This document shows, piece after piece, positions 23,901-35,600 of a stretch of DNA of 64,000 nt. Both the position numbers and the translations under genes were made by a program. How positions within the stretch are numbered: the first letter of the stretch is position 1; every line of letters begins with the position of its first letter. Source of the stretch: Castanea sativa (Eukaryota; Streptophyta; Magnoliopsida; Fagales; Fagaceae); assembly GCF_040712315.1 (NCBI RefSeq), contig NC_134017.1, forward strand, positions 52,573,636 through 52,637,635. Reading direction: 5' to 3'. A model generated the notes under the pieces. It saw nothing but the letters and a program-made list of their open reading frames with translations, had not been told where the DNA came from and ran no database searches.

Positions 23901-25716
23901 AGTTCAGTTGTTCCGCTCCCTCCAAATAATCCACATAATACATTGTGGAATAGCACCCCAAACAGTTGCTGCTCTATGTTGCCCAACACCTCCATGCCAA
24001 CAAGCTAGCCACTCAATCACTTGCTTAGAAATAACCCAAGAAATACGAAACAAGCTAAATACAAATGGCCACAGGTTATATGCATAGGAAGAATGAAGGA
24101 GTAGGTGATCCACCAATTCCCAATCATTATTACACATGCAACACCTGTTAACAACACAAATATTCCTCTTCCTCAAATTATCCAATGTGAGAATCTTTCC
24201 CTTAGCAGCTGTGCAAGTGAAAAAGGTGATCTTAGGAGCTTTCACCTTCTAGATACTTTTCGAAGGGAAAGAATGGCTTCCTCTACCCGTTAAAGTTTTA
24301 TAAGACAACTTTAGTTCAAAGAAACCACTCCATTTAGGTAACCACACCAATTTATATTCCTCATTCTGACTAACATCAGCAGAGTAAAGAAGAGAAAAAA
24401 AGATTCCAAGCTCTCCAACTCCCAATCTTGTATATGTCTAATAATGAGCACATCCCAATGAGCAATCCCATTTTTCCAACACAAATGTTTGGCCACAAAC
24501 GCATCCTTGTTCCTTGCAATGCGATACAACAAAGAGAAAGCCTTCTTAAGAGGTAGCTCCCCCTCCCCACACCACACGTCATCCCAAAAATGAATCTGAG
24601 AACCCCTCCCCACCTCAAACTGGACATTTTGATAAAACCTTCCCCAACCACCTCTAATTTATTTCCTCAAAGAAACCCCATGAGGTTCATTTGATACTCC
24701 AGAACACCTATCACTCCTACAGCTGCTATAGTTGTTATCTATCACTACTCTTCACAAAGCATTTGTCTCTAAAGCAAACTTTCATAACCAACCCAATAAG
24801 GCAGTGTTAAAATGAGTAAGACTTCTAATACCCAAACCACCCGATTGTAGTGGTTGACATACAGTCTTCTAATTAACCAATTGCATTTTAACTTCATTGC
24901 CTAAACCACCCCACAGAAGATCCCGCTGCAATTTTTCCAATTGGTGAGCCACACTGGTAGGGATCGGAAACAATGATAAGAAATAGATAGGGAGACTAGA
25001 AAGGGTACTCTTGATGAGAGTAATTCTCCCACCTCTAGATAAATACCTCTTCAAAGCACAATTATAAGTTGTTTCTCCATCCTTTTTAATATCGAAGTCC
25101 AAACGGCAGTGGATTTAAACCGGGGCCCCAATGGCAATTTCATGGGCAATGACACCACTTTACATCCCAAAATTGCAGCCAGATCATCTATATTAGGCAC
25201 TGCTCCAATTGGAACCATCTCAGACATGCTTAAATTAACCCTTAATCCAGAAACAGCTTCAAAGAAAAACAATATGCATCTCAAAAACCAATCTGCTCTG
25301 GATTTGAACAACAGAAAATAAGGGTATCATCAGCAAAGAAATGCAAAATCAGCAGCTGCATCCCACACCCCCCCCCCCCCTCCCCTCCCCTCCTTTCTCT
25401 CAAACCCCTGAATGAAGCCCCTATCAAGGGCCCTCAACATTAACTTGCTAAAGGCGTCCATTGCTAAAACAAATAAAAGAGCAGAAAGAGAATACCCTTG
25501 TTGCAGGTCCCTAGAGCTTCCAAAAAATCCACTAGGAGTTCCATTTACCAGAATAGAATTCTCTTTTGATACTTGTGAATGCTATCTTTACCTTCTTGGT
25601 TGTAACGATAATATTTAAGTGATGTGTGTTTGTCTATTATCGATATTAGTTTGCTGTTTGTTATATTTCTTCTCTTCCTTTTGTTTTTGTGGCAGACAAC
25701 ACCTGTAGGTTTAAGC

Positions 25717-25765
<49 letters not shown>

Positions 25766-28700
25766 TTATGATAAGTAGGTTTAAGGCTTTTTTTTTTTTT
25801 TTAAATTTTTTATTTTAGGGTTTTCATTGTAAGATTATAGATGAATTCGGGTCAATGTGTGTGTTTGTAGGGCTGTCCGCCGTAATGCTGGTTGATTGTT
25901 GTTGTGTTTTGTTTGTTTTTCTTTCTTCTCCTTTGGCTTGACAGTATCTGTATGGCTCAATGGGTTTCGCTGGGCATGCCTAAGAGGGTTTTGGATGTGC
26001 TATTTGGTTGGAGATCATGGTTTGGTAAACATCAGAGCCCTATTGCTTGGAATGTTGCCCCCTTATTCTTAACATGGACCATATAGCGGGATAAAAGCAA
26101 TTACACTTCTAATGGTGTGGAACTCTCAATCATTGAGCTGAAAATGAAATGACCATATGTGACAACGTTGTTTTGGTGGTCCCACAACCTTGGCACAGGG
26201 GATAAAGTTTCTATTGTTGGTTTTTTGAGTCTCTCCTTTCGGTTGGAATTGTGTGATTATTGTTACTATATATCTAGAAAAAAAGTAAACTGTATGGCTC
26301 AGAGTTTTTAAGGTCTGTGAAGGGAATTATGGTTGTGTTTTGTGTGGCTTTTAGTTGATTTTACAGAATACAGAAAAACAAGTTGCTCCAATTCTACATC
26401 AAACAAAATTTTAGATCTCAATAAAGGCTGTAGGGTTTTCTGGCCAATGGGGTTAGGTTAACTGGATGAATCTAGTGTTAATGATAGGCTGATTATGGCT
26501 GAGAGCTCTATGCTGCAGACGGTAAATTAACAAAGGAATAAAGAGAGAAGAACTCTATGCAAGTCTTATCTTTGAATCAATGCAAACTCTGCTTTAAATT
26601 CCCATATGTAAACTTGTTTGATTGTCTCTCATATGGAAGCAAAACTAAGCAAAACCACTTTGGAAATTCTTACTTAGTCAAGTCAAAACTTTCTCATAAC
26701 TAAACAGAATTTTAGAAAGTCCCCAAATTGAAGCCACTTAGCAAGTTTGAAACTTTCTAATAACTGCACAGGACTCAAACCTACAATTTTTTATTTTATT
26801 TTTTTATAAGCAGGACTCAGTCTTAAACTAACATAAAGCTTGAATAAAATTAATTTGATCCGCACTCTTGCTCAAATTTACTTCCTTCTTGAAAGCAAAT
26901 ATTTTCAGACTACTTTTCTTTATGGTATGATTTCAGATATAATACAACAAGTGGTTGGTTTTGGGTAATTGGTGTGAAAGCAAAGTTATAAAATTTTTAC
27001 TGTATTGGCTGGTACAACTGAAATTTTTTGTACCGGTTACTAAACTGGTATGGTTAAGCCCTCGGAAACATACTGGTTTAAATACTGGCCTGCTTCAGCC
27101 TATACTGGCCATTTCAGTCTGTTTTGGCAAGTTCTGCTAGTAAATGCAATTTGGGCGGGTAGAACTTTGGCTCCTCTTCTTTCTTCCTCTTTCTTCTTTA
27201 TTTTCTCTATCCCATATGACAACTCACAACATTTCTTTTTGGTTTTCTCTGGGTTGTTAGTTGGTTAGGTGTCATCTTTTCAATTTTCACTCTCTAGGTG
27301 TACTTTCTTTTTTAATTAGATTTATTAGGGTCCACGTGTACTTTTTTGTTTGATTTATTGGATTGGTGGTGAACATGACCTGAATACGGCTGATTGGCTG
27401 GTGGCATGAGTTTGCATTTTTGAAGACTCTTCATGATTCTGTGGGTTTTAAATTTTAACCAAATGTATGTGTTCATAAATATATAAATAGCAATAATCCT
27501 GAAATGGTACTTTGGTATTGACTTATACTGAAATATTTACTTCCCTTGGCTAATCTCAAACGGTCATTGGTATGGAACTTTGTGTCAAAGGCTTAGAAAC
27601 ATAATAATATTTAGACCAAAACTTAAGAGTTTGAAAAAATTGATAGCCTGGAAATCAATTGTAAATAGAAGTGGTTTCAATGGCAGCATGCTTTCTTAGG
27701 CTTCACCTTTTTATGATGGAAAATAATTGAGTAGAAGTGTACTAACAGTTATGCAGCATTATGATTGTGATGTTGGTAAAACCTATAAATTTTAATTAAT
27801 TGTAGGTAAATATAACTCATGCACCTATATGGGGTTGAAACCTTTAACCTAATCCTCTATCGCTTATCTAAGTGGGGAAGGATTGCTGTTTGGTTCAAAG
27901 ACCATTTGAAATTTCTTATACCTGAAAATTCTGTGATGGTTCTTTTTTCTAGATACATAAATTCGGGGACAAGGTGTTAATTTTGAATACGCCTGCTGAA
28001 ACGAGCTTCTAAATACTGCTAGACATGATTTTATGTAAGTGGAGATCACTTGCTAATGTAAACTAATTCTTTTGGAATTGGTATGAAAGCAGACATTAGC
28101 TTACATGCAGAGGTGGAGATGACCTACTAATGTAAATGTTACATGACAGGTGTGATGTGCTTCACAGCAAATGTAAACGATACTTTGTTGTTGCAAAACT
28201 TATTAGAAATATTATAACATAAGATTCAGGTTATGATCTCCTTTTTTCATTAGATGTCTTCTCTCTTGTAATTAATTTTCTGTTCTCTCTTTTTTTTTTT
28301 TTGCTTGTACTATTTGACTACTTTGTTCTCTTTTTGCATAAGGTTGTATTTTTAATAAAAACTTTTCATACTTATCAAAAAATAAAGGGGTCAATAAGAA
28401 GTCACTGAGTGGACGGCAAGGTCAAGGGTTAGGTGTGTGTATAATAGTAACTGTAACTTATGAATAAAAGAGGGCAGTAAAATCTAAAAAGCCAGTAATG
28501 ATGCATTATATCTCTTTGTAAATCAGCAGCATATGGGAATGCATCTTAACCAGTTTGTACATTTGTTTCATTAGGCAAATTTGTTTGATTTTATTGTATG
28601 ATTATTCTGTATATGATTGGCATCCCGTGTCCAATGTCTGTTGTTATGCTGTATGTGCAGTTGCCCGAATTGCTTTGGTGAAACCTGAGAAAGCTAGAGG

Positions 28701-29206
28701 TGTTGAAGATGTGTTGCTAAATGCTGCTCAAAGGGGTCAGATAGTTGAGAAGGTATACCAAATCAATCTTAGCCTTATCATATTATGTAACAATTGCATG
28801 CAACACCCCTCTCACTTGGTTGAGACGCATGGGATCAATCCCTATGTGAGGCGTGTTGTATGCATCTGTTACGCAAGATAATGCCTCACCAATCGTGTCC
28901 TAGTGCAATCTTACATGCCATTTGCTTTCGGTGGAACATCTATCTTAAAAAATAAATCAAAAGAAGTCGGCCTCTGACCAATAGCACACACTCTACATTT
29001 TATATGTAGGTTTCTGAAGAGAGGCTCATATCATTGCTGGAACAAATTAATACCCAAACGACTAGGCAAACCAAAGTCACAGTAAGTTCTCAAGGTTATT
29101 TACAACTTGCAAGTTTTTTTTCTCCCTCATTGCTGTAATTGCTGTCTTATATTGCTATATATTCCAGATCCAGAGGCGTCGGAGTGTTCTTGACGATGAT
29201 GATTAG
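20949..29206 (+). CDS. PDCD5: PDCD5-family DNA-binding protein (At1g29850 type)
   Basis: Exons 20949-20951, 22474-22539, 22650-22699, 22830-22894, 28661-28752, 29010-29081 and 29168-29206 join in frame to 128 residues, the normal family length. The family is small, basic, helical and nuclear/cytoplasmic, linked to programmed cell death in animals and present from archaea to plants. Visible landmarks are [17 protein letters not shown] (1-17), a Gln-rich linker (25-38), [35 protein letters not shown] (45-79), [19 protein letters not shown] (88-106) and the basic-acidic tail [13 protein letters not shown] (116-128). The first coding exon holds only the ATG, which directly abuts the GTGCGT donor. 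Intron 4 is 5.8 kb and carries two LINE insertions, a MITE and a (TA)n tract. None disrupts a splice site that I can see. It matches Arabidopsis At1g29850 from memory. Confidence 0.95.
23245..25554 (-). mobile_element. 5'-truncated L1-type LINE in PDCD5 intron 4
   Basis: On the - strand, broken frames give successive pieces of a plant LINE. They are an RT segment ([31 protein letters not shown] near 25400-25550), an RT palm/thumb part ([11 protein letters not shown] near 25250), [30 protein letters not shown] (near 25000), [10 protein letters not shown] (near 24580), and a zf-RVT region with [26 protein letters not shown] and [11 protein letters not shown] (23900-24150). The left edge is a tail rich in T/ATTT, i.e. 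poly-A on the LINE strand. AGAATTCT at 23237-23244 and 25555-25562 is the probable target-site duplication. Frameshifts and stops make it inactive. A MITE interrupts its 3' UTR. Confidence 0.9.
23300..23682. mobile_element. MITE with 30-bp TIRs nested in the LINE (Mutator-like)
   Basis: The left end begins GGACAAAGTTTAGCTACAAA, and the right end is its exact inverted complement over about 30 bp. The flanks TTAAAAATA (23291-23299) and TTACGAATA (23683-23691) agree at 7 of 9 positions, which fits a 9-bp target-site duplication. It sits in the 3' UTR of the LINE, so it inserted after the LINE did. Confidence 0.88.
25722..25762. repeat. (TA)n microsatellite
   Basis: About 20 TA units in PDCD5 intron 4, between the two LINE insertions. 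Confidence 0.97.
25960..26289 (+). mobile_element. Short 5'-truncated LINE fragment in PDCD5 intron 4
   Basis: The + strand encodes the extreme C-terminal LINE region: a piece reading [38 protein letters not shown], then after a stop RDKSN and VELSIIELK. It ends in an A-rich tail (AGAAAAAAAGTAAA). A perfect 12-bp duplication CTGTATGGCTCA lies at 25948-25959 and 26290-26301. The opposite orientation and different TSD show that it is an insertion independent of the 23245-25554 LINE. Confidence 0.9.
26302..28660. other. Remainder of PDCD5 intron 4
   Basis: Non-coding. 26985-27590 carries repeated TACTGG/GGTAC/ACCGGT motifs (TTGTACCGGTTAC, ACTGGTATGG, TACTGGCC), resembling a dispersed repeat of unknown type. 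At about 28340-28388, TTTTTAATAAAAACTTTTCATACTTATCAAAAAA resembles the 3' tail of the LINE family in this window. The rest is unassigned. Confidence 0.45.
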
Positions 29207-31159
29207 CTCGTATCGGGAATGAGTGTGCTTATTTGATTATAAAATATGCTGTTCGGAGTTAGATACAACAATGGTACGATGCTTTGTTGGTTGTATATTA
29301 ACAAAGTTCACAATTGTATTTTTCTGGGCGCAATGTTTGGTCGAAAAGGATGTTGGAGTTGTAGATCTTCATCTTGCGTTATGTTTTATTACAGTATCTT
29401 TTATGCTTAATTATTGAAATCAGTGTTTGCTCCCTAAATAATTTGATGTTCATCCTAGTCCTATAAGTTGCTCTAATATTGATGCAAATTGAAAATTATC
29501 CCATGCAACAGTTTAGCTGGAATCTTCTCCTTATTGATTTGAAACTCCAAGTCGCAGGATCACAGAGACAAAATACCTTTATTTATAATTTTTTTCAGTT
29601 GAACTACAGAATTAGCCATTTTGGTTAGAGTTCATGGGGCTCAAGCTCAACAATATTTTACAATAAAACAAATATAATGCAAATTCTTAAAGCTAGATTG
29701 AATGTAGCAATCTAATGCAGCTCAAACGAGATAGAAACTACTTATATATAATTTTTTTTTTTTGTGATAATGAAATATAAAATACTTGGAAGACATATGA
29801 TCTATTTGGTACTGTACTTTTTATTATCAGATGGTAGTGTTCATATTAATTGTCAACAGCTAATTATTTTCGTATTAGACGGAAAAGTATGGGGAAAAAA
29901 AAATCAGCTTCCCTATAATCTAATTTTTTTGCTAATATATGCATTATATTTTTTGTTTTCTTTTTTGGTTTTCCTTGTAGTATCTTTTTTTGGTTTGGTT
30001 TGGGTTCCTTATATGAGTAAGCCTTTTTCTTTATGTATTTTTTTATATAAAAAAAAATTAGAAGATGTCCCTTTCTTTCCCCCTACTTGATAATTCCTAA
30101 CAAACGTATATGATATGTTGTACCCAAAATTATAATAAGTCTTATTTGGTTGGTTGGTAAGAATCTTATTTGATTAGTTGGTAAGAATGGGCCAAAGTTT
30201 GGATCAAGTGCTTCTGTGGACTAGACCTTTTGAAATGTGGATATTGTAGTAAGTGTTTGACACGTGTCTGTATTTCAACAAGTCCGGTACACATAAGCAT
30301 TTAATTTATAAGCTAATTTTTGTAAGTATTTAAAGTGAAATTCAAGGAAATTATCAATATTACATAGGTTGTTTGGTTGATAAATATCTAAGATTTTAAA
30401 AATGTAAAATATCTCAATTACCATATTTTATTGGATTCTAAACTACTCTTATAAAATTTTGAACCTTGAATTTTGTGCTTGAAATACCATAAGGTACTGA
30501 TGGGAAATGATCTCATCTATTTAAATCCTCTAATTTCCTTCTACCTTTAGGTCAGCGATTACTGATATTTATTTAATCTTTAAATATCATATATTTTACA
30601 TCTAAATAAAAATGAAAAAGAAATAAAGTACTATAAGAGATTTTATTACGTAATGAAAATGAAATAAATTATGGGAGGAGATCTTATCACGTTTCACTCA
30701 ACTGACTCAAGACAAAAAAAATCTCAACAATTCTAAAATCAAAATTTTAGGATCTTCTCAATATAATAGTAAGAATTACCCACGTCACCCATAAATTCAT
30801 TTCTTTTACTAAAATTAAAATACCACTCAAACTCTTGGGTGTGTTTAAATACAGCATATTTTGTTAAAAATTAAAAACTTATTATTGAAAATAATAAAAA
30901 AATAATTTTTGAGTTACCGTTCATTGCTAAAAATACTGTTCAGCATTGTAACTTTGCCGTTATAGACTGTTGATGTCCCGTAAACAATACAAAAGGTGCT
31001 GAATTTTTCACTCTTCTTTTACTTTGTCTTTTTCCCATAAAAAAAAGCTCCGTTTTGGCATTCACGTTTGCACCAATATGTTGCTCATGGGTTGACAAAA
31101 TTTGCTAGATTATCTTATAATGAAACTGTGTGGTTGGAGGAAGATACTCCACCAGCACT
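29207..31159. other. PDCD5 3' UTR and intergenic stretch
   Basis: The first few hundred bases are probably PDCD5 3' UTR. From 29600 on the sequence is AT-rich. An area at about 30838-31080 contains GTGTGTTTAAATACAGCA, repeated AAAA(T)TTAAAAA and TACTGTTCAGCA motifs. These are similar in flavour to the MITEs at 17019 and 44798, but I cannot set borders. The open frame at 29764-30090 is low-complexity and unassigned. Confidence 0.45.
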
Positions 31160-32017
31160 CAGGGCCGGCCTAACAAAATTTGGGGCCTAAGGCGGAAATT
31201 TTATATAAGACATTTTTATATATAAACATTAATTAAATAAATATATATAATACTAATTAAATTAAGACTAATTTGATGTAAATACAGAAATTGATGAATA
31301 ATAATAATTAAACTAAGGTTAGTTTCATACAGAGGATTTAATATCATAGTTGAACCATAAATTTAAGCAAAAAGGACTAGTTTTTTTTATAAAAAAAATT
31401 TACTTTAACTTGGATATATAACTATGCATAGTTAAGTACAGTTGTAACCTAAATTTTAATTTATATATTCTTTTTAAGAGAAAGAGATAGATAAATATTA
31501 TTTGGTGCGTGACTTTGTATGATATTAGTTTACAAAAATTAAGATCTCAAACTATTAGAGGAGATTAGTCATCATTGATGATCTATCATATTTGCAGCAT
31601 TTTTTTTGAAACATTTTAGGGTTTCAATTGGTTTTAATTTCTATTGGTCTCCTATTTTGGAAGCCTTGTTAGAAATGAAAAAGAAAAATACTAAAGATAC
31701 TGCAAAATGTTCACAATATAATGTGATAATGACTGTAATTGATGAAATTTAACAACTTAATTTATTTGTGTTTGAATTAATTTTTTATGTGATTGGTGAC
31801 ATGTTAGTTAAATTTAAATTTAAACCTATAGTAAAATTTGTGGTATCTTTAATATCACTTTAAAAAAACGTACTAATTATTTAAAAAATGTTATATTTTT
31901 ATAAAATTTTGAACCCTCACAAATAAAAATGGGGCCTTTTTTTAGTAGGAAATTTTTATTTTTGGTTATGGGGCCTTAGGCCTAGGCCTAAGTTGCCTAG
32001 GCCTTGAGCCGGCACTG
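31160..32017. mobile_element. Non-autonomous hAT element upstream of the TPK gene
   Basis: The terminal inverted repeats are CAGGGCCGGC (31160-31169) and, reverse-complemented, CAGTGCCGGC (to 32017), 9 of 10 identical. It is flanked by a perfect 8-bp target-site duplication CCAGCACT at 31152-31159 and 32018-32025. CAGGG-type ends with an 8-bp TSD are the hAT signature. Subterminal GGGGCCTAAGGC/GGGGCCTTAGGCC repeats occur at both ends. The interior is AT-rich without a transposase. The element ends 585 bp before the TPK start codon. Confidence 0.95.
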
Positions 32018-32234
32018 CCAGCACTTAATACGCTGTATTTGGATTATAGTATTCTGCGTTAATGAAATTCATTCGGTTCCCGTTTCTCCAAAAAAAAAAA
32101 AAAAATCCAGCATTTTCTTTTTTCCAATTATTGGCCAAACATGTCCAATCTGTGACGCAAGTCACGCAACGAGAAAGTACGTTTCCTTTTTCGACTCTAC
32201 ATTTTCTACCAAGCACACCACAAAACAAAGCGCG

Positions 32235-32602
32235 TTCCCCCAAGTATATACATACGTCTCTCCCTTTCTCTCTCTCTCTCTCTGCACCACATACTGAATC
32301 CATTAACACTTGTCTCTCTCTCTCTCTCAAACTCTCAACGTCCCTCGCCACCTTCCTTGGCTTCACAGTTAGTTCACAGTCACACACTCACACAAACCAT
32401 TAAACACAAAGACCAACACAAACAAAAACAAACGGACCGAATCGTACTCTCAGCACCAACAAAAAAAACCAACAACAACCACCCTTTTTTCTCAAAACTC
32501 TTTGTTTGTGTTGTTTCATTCATTCCATATATATAAAAAAAACATCCTTAAATAGTTTTTTTTTTTTTTTTCCTTAAACCAAAACAAAATTTTGAGACCC
32601 AT
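32235..32602 (+). promoter_or_regulatory. Core promoter and CT-rich 5' leader of the TPK gene
   Basis: A TATA-like GTATATACATA at about 32242-32252 is followed 15-30 bases later by (CT)n runs (32262-32283 and 32312-32329), a usual plant leader or initiator-proximal feature. C/A-rich leader sequence then continues to the ATG. A second A/T box (TATATATAAAAAA, about 32528) is probably too close to the ATG. No upstream ATG with a long frame competes strongly. Confidence 0.5.
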
Positions 32603-35600
32603 ATGGAGAAAGAGCCTCTGCTTTCTTATCTAAGCCCAAGAAAAAAACATCAATCAATACCACCGCCATTATTAGCACCACTCCCAGAAAACAACGAGAT
32701 CTCTATCCCTTTAACGCCTTCTGAGCTCAAAGACCGTCTCATCTTTGGACCCTTTTCCTCTTCTCCACAAGAAGCTTCACCTATAGTCGATGCCTTGACC
32801 CTTTCTCTCGGTTCTCCAAGACCTTCTTCTTCGTCCATTTCTATATTTGACCCTTCAACCCCACAAGCTCATGACACGCCTCAATCCCAACAAGCTTGGC
32901 TTCTTGACCCCAATTATCCATGGACCAAAACCAATCTTCACCGATCCAAAACTGCACCGGCTATGGCTGTTCTCAACGATTTTACCCACCCATCTGTGCC
33001 TAGACCTCAATTTGGTTCTCAATCTGTTGTGGGTCAAGCTTGTATTCTTCTAATTTTGTATCTGTCATTAGGGGTGGTTATTTATTGGTTTAATAGGGAC
33101 AATTTCTCTGCTAATGAGACACACCCTGTTGTAGATGCTTTGTATTTTTGTATTGTCACAATGTGTACCATTGGTTATGGTGATATTACGCCCAAAACTA
33201 CAACAACCAAGTTGTTCTCCATATTGTTTGTGTTGGTGGGGTTTGGTTTTATTGATATATTGCTGAGTGGGATGGTCAGCTATGTGCTTGATTTGCAGGA
33301 GAATTATTTGTTGAGGACTATGAAGAGTAAGGGTGGGAAAGAAGCCGGGAGGTCTTATATTGTTGATGTGAAGAAAGGGAGGATGAGGATTAGGATGAAG
33401 GTGGGATTGGCATTGGGGGTTGTGGTTCTTTGTATTGGAATTGGGGTGGCTGTAATGCATTTTGTGGAGAAGCTGGGGTGGGTGGATTCGTTTTATCTTT
33501 CAGTTATGTCGGTTACCACAGTTGGGTACGGTGACCGGGCTTTTGAGTCCTTGACTGGTCGTGTTTTTGCTTCCATTTGGTTGCTGGTTTCGACACTCGC
33601 GGTTGCTCGAGCATTTTTGTACTTGGCCGAGGCAAGAGTTGATAAGCGGCATAGGAGGATGGCAAAGTGGGTTCTTGGTCAGGACATGACTGTCTCTGAG
33701 TTTCTTGCTGCTGACATTGACAACAATGGCTTTGTGAGGTATATATTGGCCTTGAGTCAATTGCTTGCATTTTTATTTTAATAATTATTTTGTGGTTTAT
33801 GCATCTCCATTTTATTGTATTATGTAATGATAGATAAGCTCAAATGCGAGATATTGAAAGTAAGAAAATAATAAATGCAACCTATGTTTATTACTTCAAG
33901 AATGTAATAGATAACAAGTGAACTTCATTTATATGAAAACTTAAATGTCAAATAATCGTTTATTTCTTCATAGAAACTTAGGAATTGGGAATAATTGTTT
34001 ATGAAATGTGAGTACTAGGTCCTTAATTTAGAAATGCTACATAATTATACTCTGTAGATTTATGAATTTGCTAGAAAAACCATTTGATTGCACAACTACT
34101 GTACTTTTATTTATTATGTCAAGTTTTAATGTCAAGTACTGTACTTTACATTTTAAAAATCGTATAGTTCATAACAATTTCTTTTTATTGATAAAAATAT
34201 ATCAATAGGAGGGGAACCTAAGTGCAGAGGAAGTATGCAAATGAGTACCCTAAAGAACTATAAGTTGAATTTACTCATAATATAGTAAAAGAGATCTACA
34301 AAAGAATGAGAAGCAACATTTCTAAATGCTATGTACCGCTAAGAAAAAAATTTGTAGTAATAAGAATTTTGGCTCAATAGTAGATAACTCAACGCAGTTT
34401 CTCTCTTTCTCTCTCTCTCCCCAAACTATCCACACAAGGCAAAGATGTGTCATGAATGTGTTAGTTCCATGAGAATTCCCACCCCCCTAATATTTGTCCA
34501 AGAAAACCGAAGCGTAGGCTTTTAAGTGTGTTGTTATGTGTGTGTAATTTTTTTAAAAAATATCATTATGAAAATAATAATATTATTAGTTGACCCCGAA
34601 AAAATTAGGACTAGGGCTTTGTTGTATTATGACAATGGTCTTTTCTTATTTTTGGGAGATTTGTAAGTTTTTGCACATATAACAAGAGTAAGTTTTTGTT
34701 GCACAATGAGAAAACTGTGGAAGTGTTGCAATCACCATGGCTCTAGCATGTTTTTTTTTTTTTGATAGGTAATAAGACTTTTATTAAAAAATTGAATATC
34801 ACGTTCACGATGGTGAACACTCTGAACAAGAAACAGATACAATATAATCAAGAACTAAAGGAAATAGAAACTAAAAAATCAGATAAAGAAATACAATTTG
34901 TACACCCCCAAATACAAGCCCAAAGAAATAGAGTACCAAAGAGGCGAGATTTTAGATGATCTAATGTTCTCTCCTTGTCCTCAAAAGTGTGGGTATTGCC
35001 TTCTTGCCAAACTAACCACATTAAACATGTCTGGACCATATTCCAAATGGTTGAACGATGTTTTCCAAACCAATTTCTCCACATAAAGAAAAAAGAGCTG
35101 ATTGACCTTGGCATTACCCATTGGATCCCAAACACTGCAAAAGCTTCGCACCATAAGGCGTGAGAAAATTTTCATAGAAGAAGAAGGTGATCTACTGATT
35201 CTCCATCATCGCAGCATAAACAACACCTATTAGCCAGAAATCGACCTCTCTTGACAAAATTGTCAATGGTGAGTATCCCATCATTAGCTGCTGTCCATAA
35301 GAAAAAAGACACCCATTTAGGCACATTTGCACACCAAATGCCCTCCTCAGGAAATTCATCAGTGTGCGGACCAGATAACAACTTATAAAAGGAGCGCACA
35401 TCAAATACCCTAGACCTAGTCAATCTCCAAACTAGGTGATCATCCCCCACCCCTTGGCATATAGGAATAAATAAGCTCAAAAAAAGAATAAACAATGTCT
35501 ACCTCCCAATCTTGAGGACCATGACGGAAAAGTAATTTCCAGCTCCTTCTACCTCCGTCAAAAGTAGATATTACCAAGTCAGAGACCCATGCTTCTTTAG

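Noticed and set aside
23245..25554. Host gene coding for a reverse transcriptase
   Set aside because: Frames are broken by stops and shifts, it lies antisense in an intron, and it has a tail and TSD; it is a dead LINE.
32025..32403. Overlapping frames on both strands upstream of the TPK gene
   Set aside because: They arise from the CT-rich promoter and leader and have no conserved sequence.
33068..33770. Several minus-strand frames within TPK exon 1
   Set aside because: Shadows of the real coding strand.
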